This document shows positions 17,201 through 25,287 of a stretch of DNA of 64,000 bases, one piece after another (position 1 is the first letter of the stretch; every line of letters begins with the position of its first letter). The stretch lies in contig OZ244212.1 of assembly GCA_965216695.1 (NCBI GenBank), forward strand, positions 2,294,001-2,358,000, written 5' to 3'. Position numbers and translations under genes: made by a program. Origin of the DNA: G965216695 sp965216695 (lineage in GTDB: Bacteria; Pseudomonadota; Gammaproteobacteria; Pseudomonadales; Azotimanducaceae). The notes beneath the pieces were generated by a model. The model saw only the letters and a program-made list of their open reading frames with translations. It was not told where the DNA came from and ran no database searches.

Positions 17201-18129
17201 CAGCCGACAACGCGACGGCGACGAAAGACTTCGTCTCCTGGTTGACGGCTGCGAACCGCTTCTCCCCGCGAACCATTGACGCATACGGACGCGACGTTCG
17301 AGCGTTCCTGGCCATTGTGGACAGGCCGTGGGCAGACGTGCGGCGGCACGACGTGCACGCGTACCTAGCGAAACTGAACGGGCGCGGGCAATCCGCTACC
17401 AGCATACGGCGCAAACTCGTGTCGATTCGCCGGTTCTACGCGTACCTGATCGAGCGGCACGGCCACAGGCAGGATCCCACCGAAGGCGCCAGCTCGCCGA
17501 AGGTCCGGCGGTCACTCCCGATCACGCTCGATCCGGATCAGGCGCAGCAACTTTGCAACATGCAACCCGAATCGGACCGCGACCGGCGCGACATCGCGAT
17601 CGTCGAACTGCTGTATGGCAGCGGTCTGCGCTTATCGGAGCTTGTGAACGCGAACGTCGCGGACCTGGAGATCGAGGCCGGGTTCATAACCGTTCTGGGT
17701 AAGGGCAGCAAGGAACGCCGGGTACCCGTGGGGCGCCGTGCGGTCGCAGCGCTCCGTGACTACTTTACTACCCGAAAGGACATCACCCCAGGCGCCCACC
17801 GCGCGAACGACGTGCCGTTGTTTACCGGCCGCGGACACAATCGTATCGCCGCCAGAACGGTACAGAACGGTGTAAAACGGCTGGCGGCGCGGCAACTCGG
17901 TACGTCCGCGCCCCATCCGCACACGCTGCGTCACAGCTTCGCGTCGCACCTGCTGGAGTCGAGTGGCGACCTGCGCGCCGTACAGGAACTGCTGGGTCAC
18001 GCAGACCTGTCTACAACCCAGATCTACACGCACCTGGATTTTCAGCACCTCGCCCAGGTTTACGACGCGGCCCATCCCCGTGCCGGAGGCTCCAAGGCCG
18101 TGGAAACCGACACGGAATCGGGCTCATGA
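17197..18129 (+). CDS. xerC: Tyrosine recombinase XerC
   Basis: The 310-residue recombinase acts with XerD at dif to resolve chromosome dimers. The N-terminal SAM-like domain covers about residues 1-95 (FSPRTIDAYGRDVRAFL). Catalytic residues are seen in GSGLRLSEL (Arg), GKGSKERRVPVG (Lys), HPHTLRHSFASHLLE (His, Arg), LGHADLSTTQIYTH (His) and the nucleophile Tyr in QIYTH. The ATG overlaps the DUF484 stop (ATGA); the longer open frame upstream is inside DUF484. A short poorly conserved tail follows residue 295. Confidence 0.95.
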   Translation: MTADNATATKDFVSWLTAANRFSPRTIDAYGRDVRAFLAIVDRPWADVRRHDVHAYLAKLNGRGQSATSIRRKLVSIRRFYAYLIERHGHRQDPTEGASSPKVRRSLPITLDPDQAQQLCNMQPESDRDRRDIAIVELLYGSGLRLSELVNANVADLEIEAGFITVLGKGSKERRVPVGRRAVAALRDYFTTRKDITPGAHRANDVPLFTGRGHNRIAARTVQNGVKRLAARQLGTSAPHPHTLRHSFASHLLESSGDLRAVQELLGHADLSTTQIYTHLDFQHLAQVYDAAHPRAGGSKAVETDTESGS

Positions 18130-18845
18130 CGATTCGACTCGTAACCTTCGACCTGGACAACACGTTGTGGGAGGTGGATCCGGTAATCGTCGAAGCCGAA
18201 CGCCGCATGCGTGCGTGGCTCGTCGACAGCGAACCCGACGCCGCGGCTCTGTACCAGCCCGATACGCTGCTGGAGCTGCGCGACGAAGTGTTGCGCGCGT
18301 TGCCGGATCTGCGCCACGACGTTTCCGCCCTGCGCCTGGAAATTTTACGCCGCCTTCTGTTGCGCGCAGGGCGGCACGCAGACCGGGCACAGCAGTCGGC
18401 CGCGCGCGCGTTCGAGATCTTTCTGAAAGCACGGCACGAAGTGTCGCTGTATCCCGGTGTGGACGAAGTGATCGCGCACCTGGCCGAACGCTACACGCTC
18501 GGTGCACTCACAAACGGCAATGCCGATATCCGGCAGATGCCGATCGGGAAACGTTTCGCCATCGTGCACACATCGGCGTCTGTCGGCGCGAGCAAGCCGG
18601 CCGCAGACATGTTTCTGGCCGCGCTCTCGGAAGCGGGCGTAGCGCCCGAACAGGCCGTACACATCGGCGATCATCCCGTCGACGACATCGCGGCGGCACA
18701 GGCGGTAGGTATGAGAACCATCTGGTACACCGGCAGCGCACTTCGCCAGCGTGCCGCCGACAAGCCCGATCAGCCCCCGTGCGCAGTCACCGATCGTATT
18801 CACGATATCCCCCGGTTGATCGCAAACCTCGCCGAACCGGGCTGA
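18126..18845 (+). CDS. HAD-superfamily hydrolase, YigB-like
   Basis: The 239-residue phosphatase has HAD motif I in TFDLDNTLWEVD, motif II in ALTNGNADI, the lysine of motif III in GASKPAADMF and motif IV in HIGDHPVDDIAAAQAVGM. In E. coli the gene after xerC is yigB, a HAD FMN phosphatase, so the same activity is plausible. It overlaps xerC (ATGA) and converges with thrC three bases later. Confidence 0.9.
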   Translation: MTIRLVTFDLDNTLWEVDPVIVEAERRMRAWLVDSEPDAAALYQPDTLLELRDEVLRALPDLRHDVSALRLEILRRLLLRAGRHADRAQQSAARAFEIFLKARHEVSLYPGVDEVIAHLAERYTLGALTNGNADIRQMPIGKRFAIVHTSASVGASKPAADMFLAALSEAGVAPEQAVHIGDHPVDDIAAAQAVGMRTIWYTGSALRQRAADKPDQPPCAVTDRIHDIPRLIANLAEPG

Positions 18846-18848
18846 TTC

Positions 18849-20213
18849 TCAGCTTCGGGCCTTCCTGCCAACGAACGCCTTCAACGCATCCACGTCCGCC
18901 GGCAGGTCTGCACACCGCGTCGGCAGCGATTTGAGGGCGTCGAGCGCCGGATGTGTGGCGAGACCCGGTCGGCCAAGGGCCGCATCGACGGATTCCGGAA
19001 ATTTGGCCGGGTGTGCAGTTGCTACGCAGGTGACCGGCAGTTCGTCGGAAAATCTGGCCGCCGCGGCAAGACCGACTGCCGTGTGCGGATCTGCGACATA
19101 CCCGCACTGCTCGAAGGTAGACTTGATCGCTGCGACGGTTTCCTCCGCACTGACTGCGGTAGCAAGAAAGTCCGCGGTGTCGGGCGGCGCGTCGAGCGAG
19201 GCTGCGCCGTCGCGGGCGAATGTGGTCATGAACTGCGACAGACGCACGGCGTCCTCGTCGAAGTGGTAATACAGAAACCGCTCGAAATTGCTGGCCACCT
19301 GAATGTCCATCGCCGGCGTGATCGTGTAGCGCACGTCTGACCTTGCATAACGGCCGCTGCGGAAAAAACGCGCGAGAATGTCGTTTTCATTGGTGGCGAG
19401 CAACAACCGGCGAATGGGAAAGCCCATTCGCTTCGCAATGTAACCGGCGAACACGTTTCCGAAGTTTCCGGTAGGTACGCAGAAACTCGTGGACCCAGGC
19501 GCCTTCAGACTCGCGTAACCGTAATAGACGATCTGAGCGAGCACACGGGCCCAGTTGACCGAATTCACCGCGCCGAGTTTGTGTCGCTGTTTGAATGCAA
19601 CGTCCGCAAAAACGGTTTTCATCATGCTCTGACAGTCGTCGAAACTGCCCTCTACCGCTATGCAGTGCACGTTGTCGTCCAGCACCGTGGTCATCTGACG
19701 TTCCTGCAGCGGACTGACCCGCCCTTTCGGGAACATCACGAATATGTCCACGTTCCGTTGCCCGCGCACGCCGGCAATGGCTGCGCTGCCCGTATCGCCG
19801 CTGGTGGCACCGATGATGTTCAGATGCTGATCGGATTCCGCAAGCACATGTTCGAACAGCCGGCCGAGCAACTGGAGTGCGATGTCCTTGAACGCAAGTG
19901 TCGGGCCATGGAAGAGTTCGAGCACCTGAACGTCGCCAACGTTCACCACCGGCGCAATCTCTGTATGATCAAACGACTCGTATGCGTCTGCGATCAGACC
20001 GTTGAGCGTCGACGGAGGAATGTCATCTACGAAGAGACTGACGACCGCCTGGGCGAGCCGCACGAAGTCCAAGCCCCGCCAATCGTCAAGTCGCCCCGAT
20101 ACGTCGGGAATCCGTTCCGGAACCAGCAGACCGCCGTCGTCCGCCATGCCCATGAGCACGGCGTTCTTGAAGGACTGAGGCTCGATGCCGCCCCGGGTAC
20201 TGACGTAACGCAC
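18849..20213 (-). CDS. thrC: Threonine synthase
   Basis: The 454-residue PLP enzyme makes threonine from O-phosphohomoserine. Motifs are YVSTRGGIEPQSF, the PLP lysine in GPTLAFKDIALQLLGR, IGATSGDTGSAAIAG and FCVPTGNFGNVFAGY. The start codon is GTG at the conserved N terminus. No homoserine dehydrogenase or homoserine kinase gene is adjacent, unlike many gammaproteobacteria. It follows amtB on the same strand, separated by a strong hairpin. Confidence 0.96.
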   Translation of the reverse strand: MRYVSTRGGIEPQSFKNAVLMGMADDGGLLVPERIPDVSGRLDDWRGLDFVRLAQAVVSLFVDDIPPSTLNGLIADAYESFDHTEIAPVVNVGDVQVLELFHGPTLAFKDIALQLLGRLFEHVLAESDQHLNIIGATSGDTGSAAIAGVRGQRNVDIFVMFPKGRVSPLQERQMTTVLDDNVHCIAVEGSFDDCQSMMKTVFADVAFKQRHKLGAVNSVNWARVLAQIVYYGYASLKAPGSTSFCVPTGNFGNVFAGYIAKRMGFPIRRLLLATNENDILARFFRSGRYARSDVRYTITPAMDIQVASNFERFLYYHFDEDAVRLSQFMTTFARDGAASLDAPPDTADFLATAVSAEETVAAIKSTFEQCGYVADPHTAVGLAAAARFSDELPVTCVATAHPAKFPESVDAALGRPGLATHPALDALKSLPTRCADLPADVDALKAFVGRKARS

Positions 20214-20249
20214 GAGAGATTCCGACTGAGTCTGACCCGGAATTGTAGC

Positions 20250-20290
20250 GGATTCCCGCCAACCTCCGTCGGCCCACTTCGCGGGAATCC
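20250..20290 (-). terminator. Hairpin directly after amtB
   Basis: On the minus strand GGATTCCCGC (20290-20281) and GCGGGAATCC (20259-20250) form a perfect 10-bp stem with a 21-base loop, starting at the base after the amtB stop. No T-run follows. It probably ends or protects the porin-glnK-amtB message. Confidence 0.55.
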
Positions 20291-21538
20291 TCAGCTGTTC
20301 ACAAACTCCGGATAGGCTTCAATGCCACACTCGGCAATGTCGGCGCCGTCGTATTCCTCGTCTTCGGAAATACGGATACCGACCATCATCTTGAGGATCC
20401 ACCACACCAGGAAACTCACCGCGAACGTCCACGCCGCAATGGTGACGAGCCCCATCACCTGCGCGGAGAGCGTGGCATCATCGTTCGTGACGCAGACCGC
20501 CAGCAAACCCCAGATACCCGCGCTGCCGTGCACCGAGATCGCGCCCACCGGATCATCAAGCCGCAATCGGTCCAGCAGCACAATCGAGAACACAGCAATC
20601 ACGCCGCCAACCGCGCCGATCACCGCGGATACCTGCGCACTGCCGGTGAGAGGCTCCGCGGTGATGGAGACGAGGCCCGCGAGCGCGCCGTTCAGCGCCA
20701 TCGTGAGATCCGCCTTGCCAAACATCAGACGCGCCAATACCAGTGCCGCGAGCAGTCCCCCGCAGGCGGCCATATTCGTGTTCACGAATACCTGCGCCAC
20801 TGCATTGGCTTCACCGACGTCGCTTACCTTGAGCTCCGAACCGCCGTTGAAGCCGAACCAGCCAAACCAGAGAATGAACATCCCCAGTGTCGCAAGCGGC
20901 ATGTTGGCACCCGGAATCGGGTGAACCGTTCCGTTGGGTCCGTACTTTCCTTTGCGCGGTCCCAGCAGAATGACCCCCGCCAGCGCTGCTGTAGCACCAC
21001 ACAGATGGACGACACCGGATCCGGCGAAATCCAGAAAGCCGGCCGCTTCCAGCGCCCCGCCGCCCCACTTCCAGAACCCCTGCACCGGATAGATGAATCC
21101 CGTCATTACGACTGCAAACGCCAGGAAAGCCCAGAGTTTCATGCGTTCCGCCACCGCACCCGAGACGATCGACATTGCCGTAGCTACAAACACAACCTGG
21201 AAAAAGAAATCGGACCGCACCGAGTAGTAAGTGTCGCCGCCCGACGCAAGCACCGCATCCGTGGTGTTCTCGGCGCCGAGGCCGCCCCCGAACAGCGGTA
21301 TCCACGCACCCTCACCGGCGCCGGGGTACATAATCGCGTAGCCGCACAGCATGTACATCACACAGGCAATGGCGAACAACGCAACATTCTTCGTGAGAAT
21401 TTCCGAGGTGTTCTTGGACCGAACCAGTCCCGCTTCCAGCATCGCGAAACCCGGCGCCATGAACATCACGAGTACGCCCATCACGAGAAAATAAAAGGTG
21501 TCCAACGCGTAGTTGGTTTGAGCCAGCAGATCTTCCAC
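20291..21538 (-). CDS. amtB: Ammonium transporter AmtB
   Basis: The 415-residue channel admits ammonium through the inner membrane. There are about 11 membrane helices. Family motifs include MLEAGLVRSKN, GFAVL-type helix FAVVMTGFIYP, the twin-histidine helices DFAGSGVVHLCG and ISVHGSAGIWG, and FGWFGFNGGSEL. The cytoplasmic tail (ISEDEEYDGADI) is the region that meets PII. The start codon is GTG, which gives the normal N terminus without a long signal peptide. It lies downstream of glnK, the usual pair. Confidence 0.96.
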   Translation of the reverse strand: MEDLLAQTNYALDTFYFLVMGVLVMFMAPGFAMLEAGLVRSKNTSEILTKNVALFAIACVMYMLCGYAIMYPGAGEGAWIPLFGGGLGAENTTDAVLASGGDTYYSVRSDFFFQVVFVATAMSIVSGAVAERMKLWAFLAFAVVMTGFIYPVQGFWKWGGGALEAAGFLDFAGSGVVHLCGATAALAGVILLGPRKGKYGPNGTVHPIPGANMPLATLGMFILWFGWFGFNGGSELKVSDVGEANAVAQVFVNTNMAACGGLLAALVLARLMFGKADLTMALNGALAGLVSITAEPLTGSAQVSAVIGAVGGVIAVFSIVLLDRLRLDDPVGAISVHGSAGIWGLLAVCVTNDDATLSAQVMGLVTIAAWTFAVSFLVWWILKMMVGIRISEDEEYDGADIAECGIEAYPEFVNS

Positions 21539-21600
21539 AATCTTCGTCCAGTTATTTTGAATCGGTCACCCGGTTCCTGGCCGGGTTCGATAGACGCGTG

Positions 21601-21939
21601 TCAGACGGCGTCGGCGCCCGTCTCACCCGTGCGAATGCGAACGACGTTCTCGAGCGACGCTACGAATATCTTGCCGTCCCCTACCTTGCCGGTGTTGGCC
21701 GACCGGGTGATTGCTTCGAGTACGTTGTCCAGGTCGCCGTCATCGACCGCCACCTCGACTTTCACTTTGGGCAGGAAATCAACGACATACTCCGCGCCGC
21801 GGTAGAGCTCCGTATGCCCTTTCTGACGACCGAAGCCTTTGACTTCCGTTACCGTCATGCCCTGTACACCTACTTCGGACAATGCCTCCCGCACGTCATC
21901 GAGCTTGAACGGCTTGATGATCGCTGTGACTAGTTTCAT
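21601..21939 (-). CDS. glnK: PII nitrogen regulatory protein
   Basis: The 112-residue signal protein senses 2-oxoglutarate, ATP and nitrogen status and blocks AmtB under ammonium excess. The T-loop reads GRQKGHTELYRGAEYVVDFL, with the uridylylation residue Tyr51 present. The start MKLVTAIIKPFKLDDV has GGAG eight bases upstream; an ATG 12 bases earlier would add four residues. It lies between the TorF-like porin and amtB. Confidence 0.96.
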   Translation of the reverse strand: MKLVTAIIKPFKLDDVREALSEVGVQGMTVTEVKGFGRQKGHTELYRGAEYVVDFLPKVKVEVAVDDGDLDNVLEAITRSANTGKVGDGKIFVASLENVVRIRTGETGADAV

Positions 21940-22011
21940 CGGTTTCTCCAATCGCTACTTTTTTGCACTGACGAATTGTGGAAGATCCGTGCATCACGGA
22001 TTCTCGCGCAA

Positions 22012-22770
22012 TTACAGACTTTTCGATACCGAAGCAACAACCGTGTCCTCACATAGCTTGGTGCCACCGAAACACTCGCTGTTGCTGATGTCCGTGCCGA
22101 CGTACTGAAGCGCGAAGTCCAGACCCAGCGCCGAGGTAGAGACGCCGATGCTGTAGTCGAAGTAGTCGTCGCCAGCGCTTTCACCCGGCGCAGGACCTAT
22201 GAACGCTGCAAACTCCTCCTCGCCTTCGAACATGTTCCAACCCACGTGCAGGTCCAGCGAAACGGAATCCGACAGCGCGAAAGAGTAGTCGCCGTACACG
22301 TAGAGAAAGTCACCAGTCTCCGCGAAATAATCCGGCGAAAAAGCGACCCCGAGTGTGGCGTCCATAAACGAGACGCTGCCATACAGCTCCCAGTAGTCCA
22401 GATCCGGATCGGCATCGTCCTCGGGGTAGGAGTAGTACAGATAGCCGATGTCAAAGGCGGTGTTATCGTTGATGTCCGACGCAAAACCAATGTAGTAGTC
22501 GGCTTCGATTGCCGCCCCGGCAAACGTCACGTTGGACGCCCACGTACCCAGATAGACGCCGTTGTCGAACGCAACATCGAACCCGCCCTGAATGGCTTGG
22601 GAGCGGTCGCCCTGGGATATTCCACGGAACCTGTAGTCTGTGGTGTACGTGACGTTACCCGACACTTCGACCCCCTCGACACCGTCAGCCGCGATGGCAG
22701 CGGCCGGGCCAAGGCCGAGGGCAAACGTACACAGCCACAACGGTGCAGTTCTTCTGGTATTGATGTTCAC
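22012..22770 (-). CDS. TorF-family putative porin (TIGR02001-like)
   Basis: The 252-residue protein has a signal peptide (APLWLCTFALGLGPAAAIAA) followed by beta-barrel-like strands with alternating hydrophobic residues and many aromatics (VSGNVTYTTDYRFRGISQ, the usual start of this family, then YYIGFASDI, YLYYSYPEDD). The start is a GTG with AAGGAGAA upstream. Genes of this family are commonly found beside glnK-amtB, as here, suggesting outer-membrane passage of a nitrogen compound, which is an inference. It ends in FALQYVGTDIS and a short cysteine-containing turn. Confidence 0.88.
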   Translation of the reverse strand: MNINTRRTAPLWLCTFALGLGPAAAIAADGVEGVEVSGNVTYTTDYRFRGISQGDRSQAIQGGFDVAFDNGVYLGTWASNVTFAGAAIEADYYIGFASDINDNTAFDIGYLYYSYPEDDADPDLDYWELYGSVSFMDATLGVAFSPDYFAETGDFLYVYGDYSFALSDSVSLDLHVGWNMFEGEEEFAAFIGPAPGESAGDDYFDYSIGVSTSALGLDFALQYVGTDISNSECFGGTKLCEDTVVASVSKSL

Positions 22771-22840
22771 AGTGTTCTCCTTATCGTCAGGTTGGGTCGC
22801 GGCAAACCGGATCAATCGGTCTCAATCACTCTCAATGGTT

Positions 22841-22862
22841 TCTATCGCTTTCTATCGCTTTC
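22841..22862. repeat. 10-bp tandem repeat in the porin leader
   Basis: TCTATCGCTT at 22841-22850 is repeated at 22851-22860 and continues with TC. Nearby CTCAATCACT and CTCAATGGTT (22821-22840) are a degenerate 10-bp pair. The repeat lies at the predicted transcription start of the porin-glnK-amtB unit. Confidence 0.8.
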
Positions 22863-22873
22863 CATAAGTTGGT

Positions 22874-22889
22874 TGCACAGACCGTGCCA
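22874..22889 (-). promoter_or_regulatory. Probable sigma54 promoter of porin-glnK-amtB
   Basis: On the minus strand TGGCACGGTCTGTGCA (22889-22874) has GG and GC separated by exactly 10 bases. It matches the -24/-12 consensus TGGCACG-N4-TTGCA except for one base. Transcription would begin near 22863, about 93 bases before the porin GTG. glnK-amtB is the classic NtrC and sigma54 target. I did not find a clear NtrC site upstream. Confidence 0.6.
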
Positions 22890-23162
22890 CTTCGCCTGAT
22901 GCACCAGACGGCGCGCCATAGGTCGCGATTGGCGGACGCTGTGCCGCCGCCTCAGGTTCCCCCGCCCGACTCTGCCGCCCCCTGCAGGTGCACGGGCCGC
23001 ACCAGAATGGGGCGCGCGCGAGCGAATCAGCGCAACGCCTCCAAGGAAAGACTCCTACGCCCGGTTCCGCTATCGCATCTGTCCTTCACTTCGCTGCCGC
23101 ACCTAGGATGTCGAAGAGACAGCCGTTCGGGACGAGACGTTGAGCCACCCCACCTCCGCCTG
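22890..23162. other. Intergenic region between the sigma54 promoter and yifB, no gene seen
   Basis: Together with the porin leader this makes about 390 bases without a gene. The plus-strand yifB frame is open through it, but the translation is low-complexity and unlike the ComM family, and no Shine-Dalgarno supports an early start. It presumably holds yifB promoter elements and any activator site for the divergent nitrogen operon. Confidence 0.5.
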
Positions 23163-24749
23163 ATGATCCCTTCAGCCACGTACAGCAGAGCGCTGTTCGG
23201 ATTGCAGACGCCGCGGGTAACCGTGGAAACCCATCTGCCGCCGGGTCTCCCCGCGTTCACGCTGGTGGGGTTACCGGAAACCGCAGTCAGGGAGGCGCGC
23301 GACCGGGTAAAGAGCGCGATTCAGAACTGCGGCTTCGAATTTCCCGCGGGCCGCGTGGTCGTCAACCTGGCGCCAGCGGATCTGGTTAAGGAAGGCGCAC
23401 GCTACGACCTGGCGATTGCAGTGAGCATCTTGTGTGCAACGGGTCATCTGGCTGCCACCGCCGTCCGGCGTTACGAATTTTTGGGCGAACTGAGCCTCTT
23501 TGGCGCTATCCGCCCGGTCCGCGGTGCGTTGTGCGCGGCGTTGGCCGTCGCACAGCACAACACCACGCAGCGCAACGACAGATCGTCGGGATCGGCTGAT
23601 CCCGTGCGCCTCGTGATCCCCCACCAGAACGCAGGCGAAGTCGCCGCGTTCGCGGCAGCACCCGTGATCCGCCTGCGGCACCTTCGCGACGTCTGCAGCC
23701 TGATCCAGGGAGCCGGAACGCAGACTCCGTCCATAACACCCCTTCGGGAAGCGCCCGCGCCTGCGACTGAGAAACCCGGGCCGGCGGGTCGCCGTGATCC
23801 ATCGCCCGTGCCGATCGTCGGTCAGCCCACCGCAAAGCGCGCCCTGGAAGTAGCGGCCGCCGGCACACATCACCTGCTTATGGTGGGTCCCCCGGGCACC
23901 GGCAAGACCCTGCTGGCCCAACGTTTACGCGATCTGTTACCCGATCTGGATGAAGCACGGGCGATGGAAGTTGCAGCGATCTATTCCGCCGTGGGGAAAC
24001 CCCGCAGCCGGTGGCGACAACCGCCCTTCCGCTCACCTCACCATTCCGTGTCCGCGCCGGCGATGGCAGGCGGCGGCAGCGTGCCGCATCCGGGCGAGAT
24101 CTCACTGGCGCACCACGGCGTGCTGTTTCTCGACGAGTTGCCACATTTCAAACCGTCCGTGCTCGATCAGCTGCGCGAACCTCTGGAAGCGCGCGTGATT
24201 CACGTCAGCCGCACAGCTTTTTCCGCCACCTTTCCCGCCGCTTTTCAGCTCGTTGCCGCCATGAACCCCTGTCCGGCCGGACTGGTCTGTGAACCCGCGC
24301 GTTGCCGCTGCGCGGCCGCGCAAGTGCGCAACTACCAGAGCCGCATATCCGGACCGTTACTGGACCGCATCGACATACAGGTTGCGGTACCGCAGGTACC
24401 GGGCGAGCTGCTGATCCCGCCGGGAGCGCACACGCCCAAGCAGGCCGACACAACCGAGCACGTCGCCGCGGAACAGGAGGTAATGCTGGCGCGAACCCGA
24501 ATCGCCCGAGCGCGCGAGATCAACCGGTACGACTTACCCGAACAGTTGCGTGAAGCGCTCACCGCCGACGCCCGCGCACTGCTTTCCCGGGCGATCAGCG
24601 AACTGAAGTTGTCCGCGCGCGGCTACCACAAAACCCTGCGCGTCGCGCGGACCGTGGCGGCACTTGCGAAACGGGAAAGGATCGAGCCGGGCGACGTGGC
24701 CGAAGCGCTGAGCTACCGGGCGCTACGTTGGGACGGGCAGTGGCCGTAG
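23163..24749 (+). CDS. yifB: YifB/ComM-family Mg-chelatase-like AAA+ ATPase
   Basis: The 528-residue protein starts MIPSATYSRALFGLQTP, the conserved N terminus. The Lon-type domain (VGLPETAVREARDRVKSAI) covers about residues 20-150. The AAA+ core has Walker A in GPPGTGKTLLAQRL and Walker B in GVLFLDELPHF. A C-terminal helical region (SARGYHKTLRVARTVAALA) and a cysteine cluster (NPCPAGLVCEPARCRC) follow. ComM is a hexameric helicase promoting branch migration during natural transformation. It converges with the cytochrome gene. Confidence 0.94.
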   Translation: MIPSATYSRALFGLQTPRVTVETHLPPGLPAFTLVGLPETAVREARDRVKSAIQNCGFEFPAGRVVVNLAPADLVKEGARYDLAIAVSILCATGHLAATAVRRYEFLGELSLFGAIRPVRGALCAALAVAQHNTTQRNDRSSGSADPVRLVIPHQNAGEVAAFAAAPVIRLRHLRDVCSLIQGAGTQTPSITPLREAPAPATEKPGPAGRRDPSPVPIVGQPTAKRALEVAAAGTHHLLMVGPPGTGKTLLAQRLRDLLPDLDEARAMEVAAIYSAVGKPRSRWRQPPFRSPHHSVSAPAMAGGGSVPHPGEISLAHHGVLFLDELPHFKPSVLDQLREPLEARVIHVSRTAFSATFPAAFQLVAAMNPCPAGLVCEPARCRCAAAQVRNYQSRISGPLLDRIDIQVAVPQVPGELLIPPGAHTPKQADTTEHVAAEQEVMLARTRIARAREINRYDLPEQLREALTADARALLSRAISELKLSARGYHKTLRVARTVAALAKRERIEPGDVAEALSYRALRWDGQWP

Positions 24750-24763
24750 AAGCCGGTTTGCCG

Positions 24764-25225
24764 TTACTGCGCGTTGTCCAACATGTACTGAATGGCCGCC
24801 GCCAGATCGTCGTCGCTGCACGCCATGCAGGTACCGCGGGGCGGCATCGCGCCTTTGCCATTCAGCGTCGTCTGCATCATCGCGTCCATTCCAGCGTCGC
24901 GCCGGGGCGCCCACGCGGCGGTATCTCCGAATTTCGGCGCGCCGCCAACGCCGGTTGCGTGACACGCGAAACACGACGTGTCGTATACCGACTTACCTAT
25001 GTCTGTCCCCGCAGACGCACCTCCGGTAGCCTCGGCAACCGCGGTGCCGGCGCTGCCGGTGGCTGCGGACGTGGCGCCGCACTCATCCCCGGTACGACAC
25101 ACGCTGCCGAAAGGCTGCAGACGCTCGCGAATCTGATCGTCGGAACCGGGGGGAACGCGATCTGCGGCAACGCCCGCGGCCCACATCCAGCCGGCTATCA
25201 AGATCAGAATGTTAGCGATTCGCAT
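24764..25225 (-). CDS. Cytochrome c5-like monoheme protein
   Basis: The 153-residue periplasmic protein has a signal peptide (IANILILIAGWMWAAGVAA), an A/G/T-rich linker, and a class I cytochrome domain with heme site CFACH, then GVGGAPKFGDTAAWAPR and the axial methionine in GAMPPRGTC. The extra pair CMAC matches the disulfide seen in cytochrome c5. The ATG at 25225 puts the signal peptide at the start; an upstream extension would be polar. It is 62 bases downstream of isovaleryl-CoA dehydrogenase on the same strand, and electron transfer to a terminal oxidase is likely. Confidence 0.88.
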   Translation of the reverse strand: MRIANILILIAGWMWAAGVAADRVPPGSDDQIRERLQPFGSVCRTGDECGATSAATGSAGTAVAEATGGASAGTDIGKSVYDTSCFACHATGVGGAPKFGDTAAWAPRRDAGMDAMMQTTLNGKGAMPPRGTCMACSDDDLAAAIQYMLDNAQ

Positions 25226-25287
25226 TGCGGAGCCTCTCCTGTCGTTCACTCGGTGTTGTCGCGGCGGCCGCGGATTATAGCCCAAGT

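Noticed and set aside
20528..21805. A 425-codon plus-strand open frame
   Set aside because: Antisense to amtB and glnK, with a composition rich in R, H and Q and no family resemblance.
22894..23005. NtrC-type site upstream of the sigma54 promoter (GCACC and GGTGC half sites)
   Set aside because: TGCACCA at 22900 has no matching second half at the right spacing, and the GGTGC-N7-GCACC near 22987 has the halves in reversed order.
23027..23260. Minus-strand small frame between the porin and yifB
   Set aside because: It overlaps the yifB start, lacks a ribosome site and matches no family I know.
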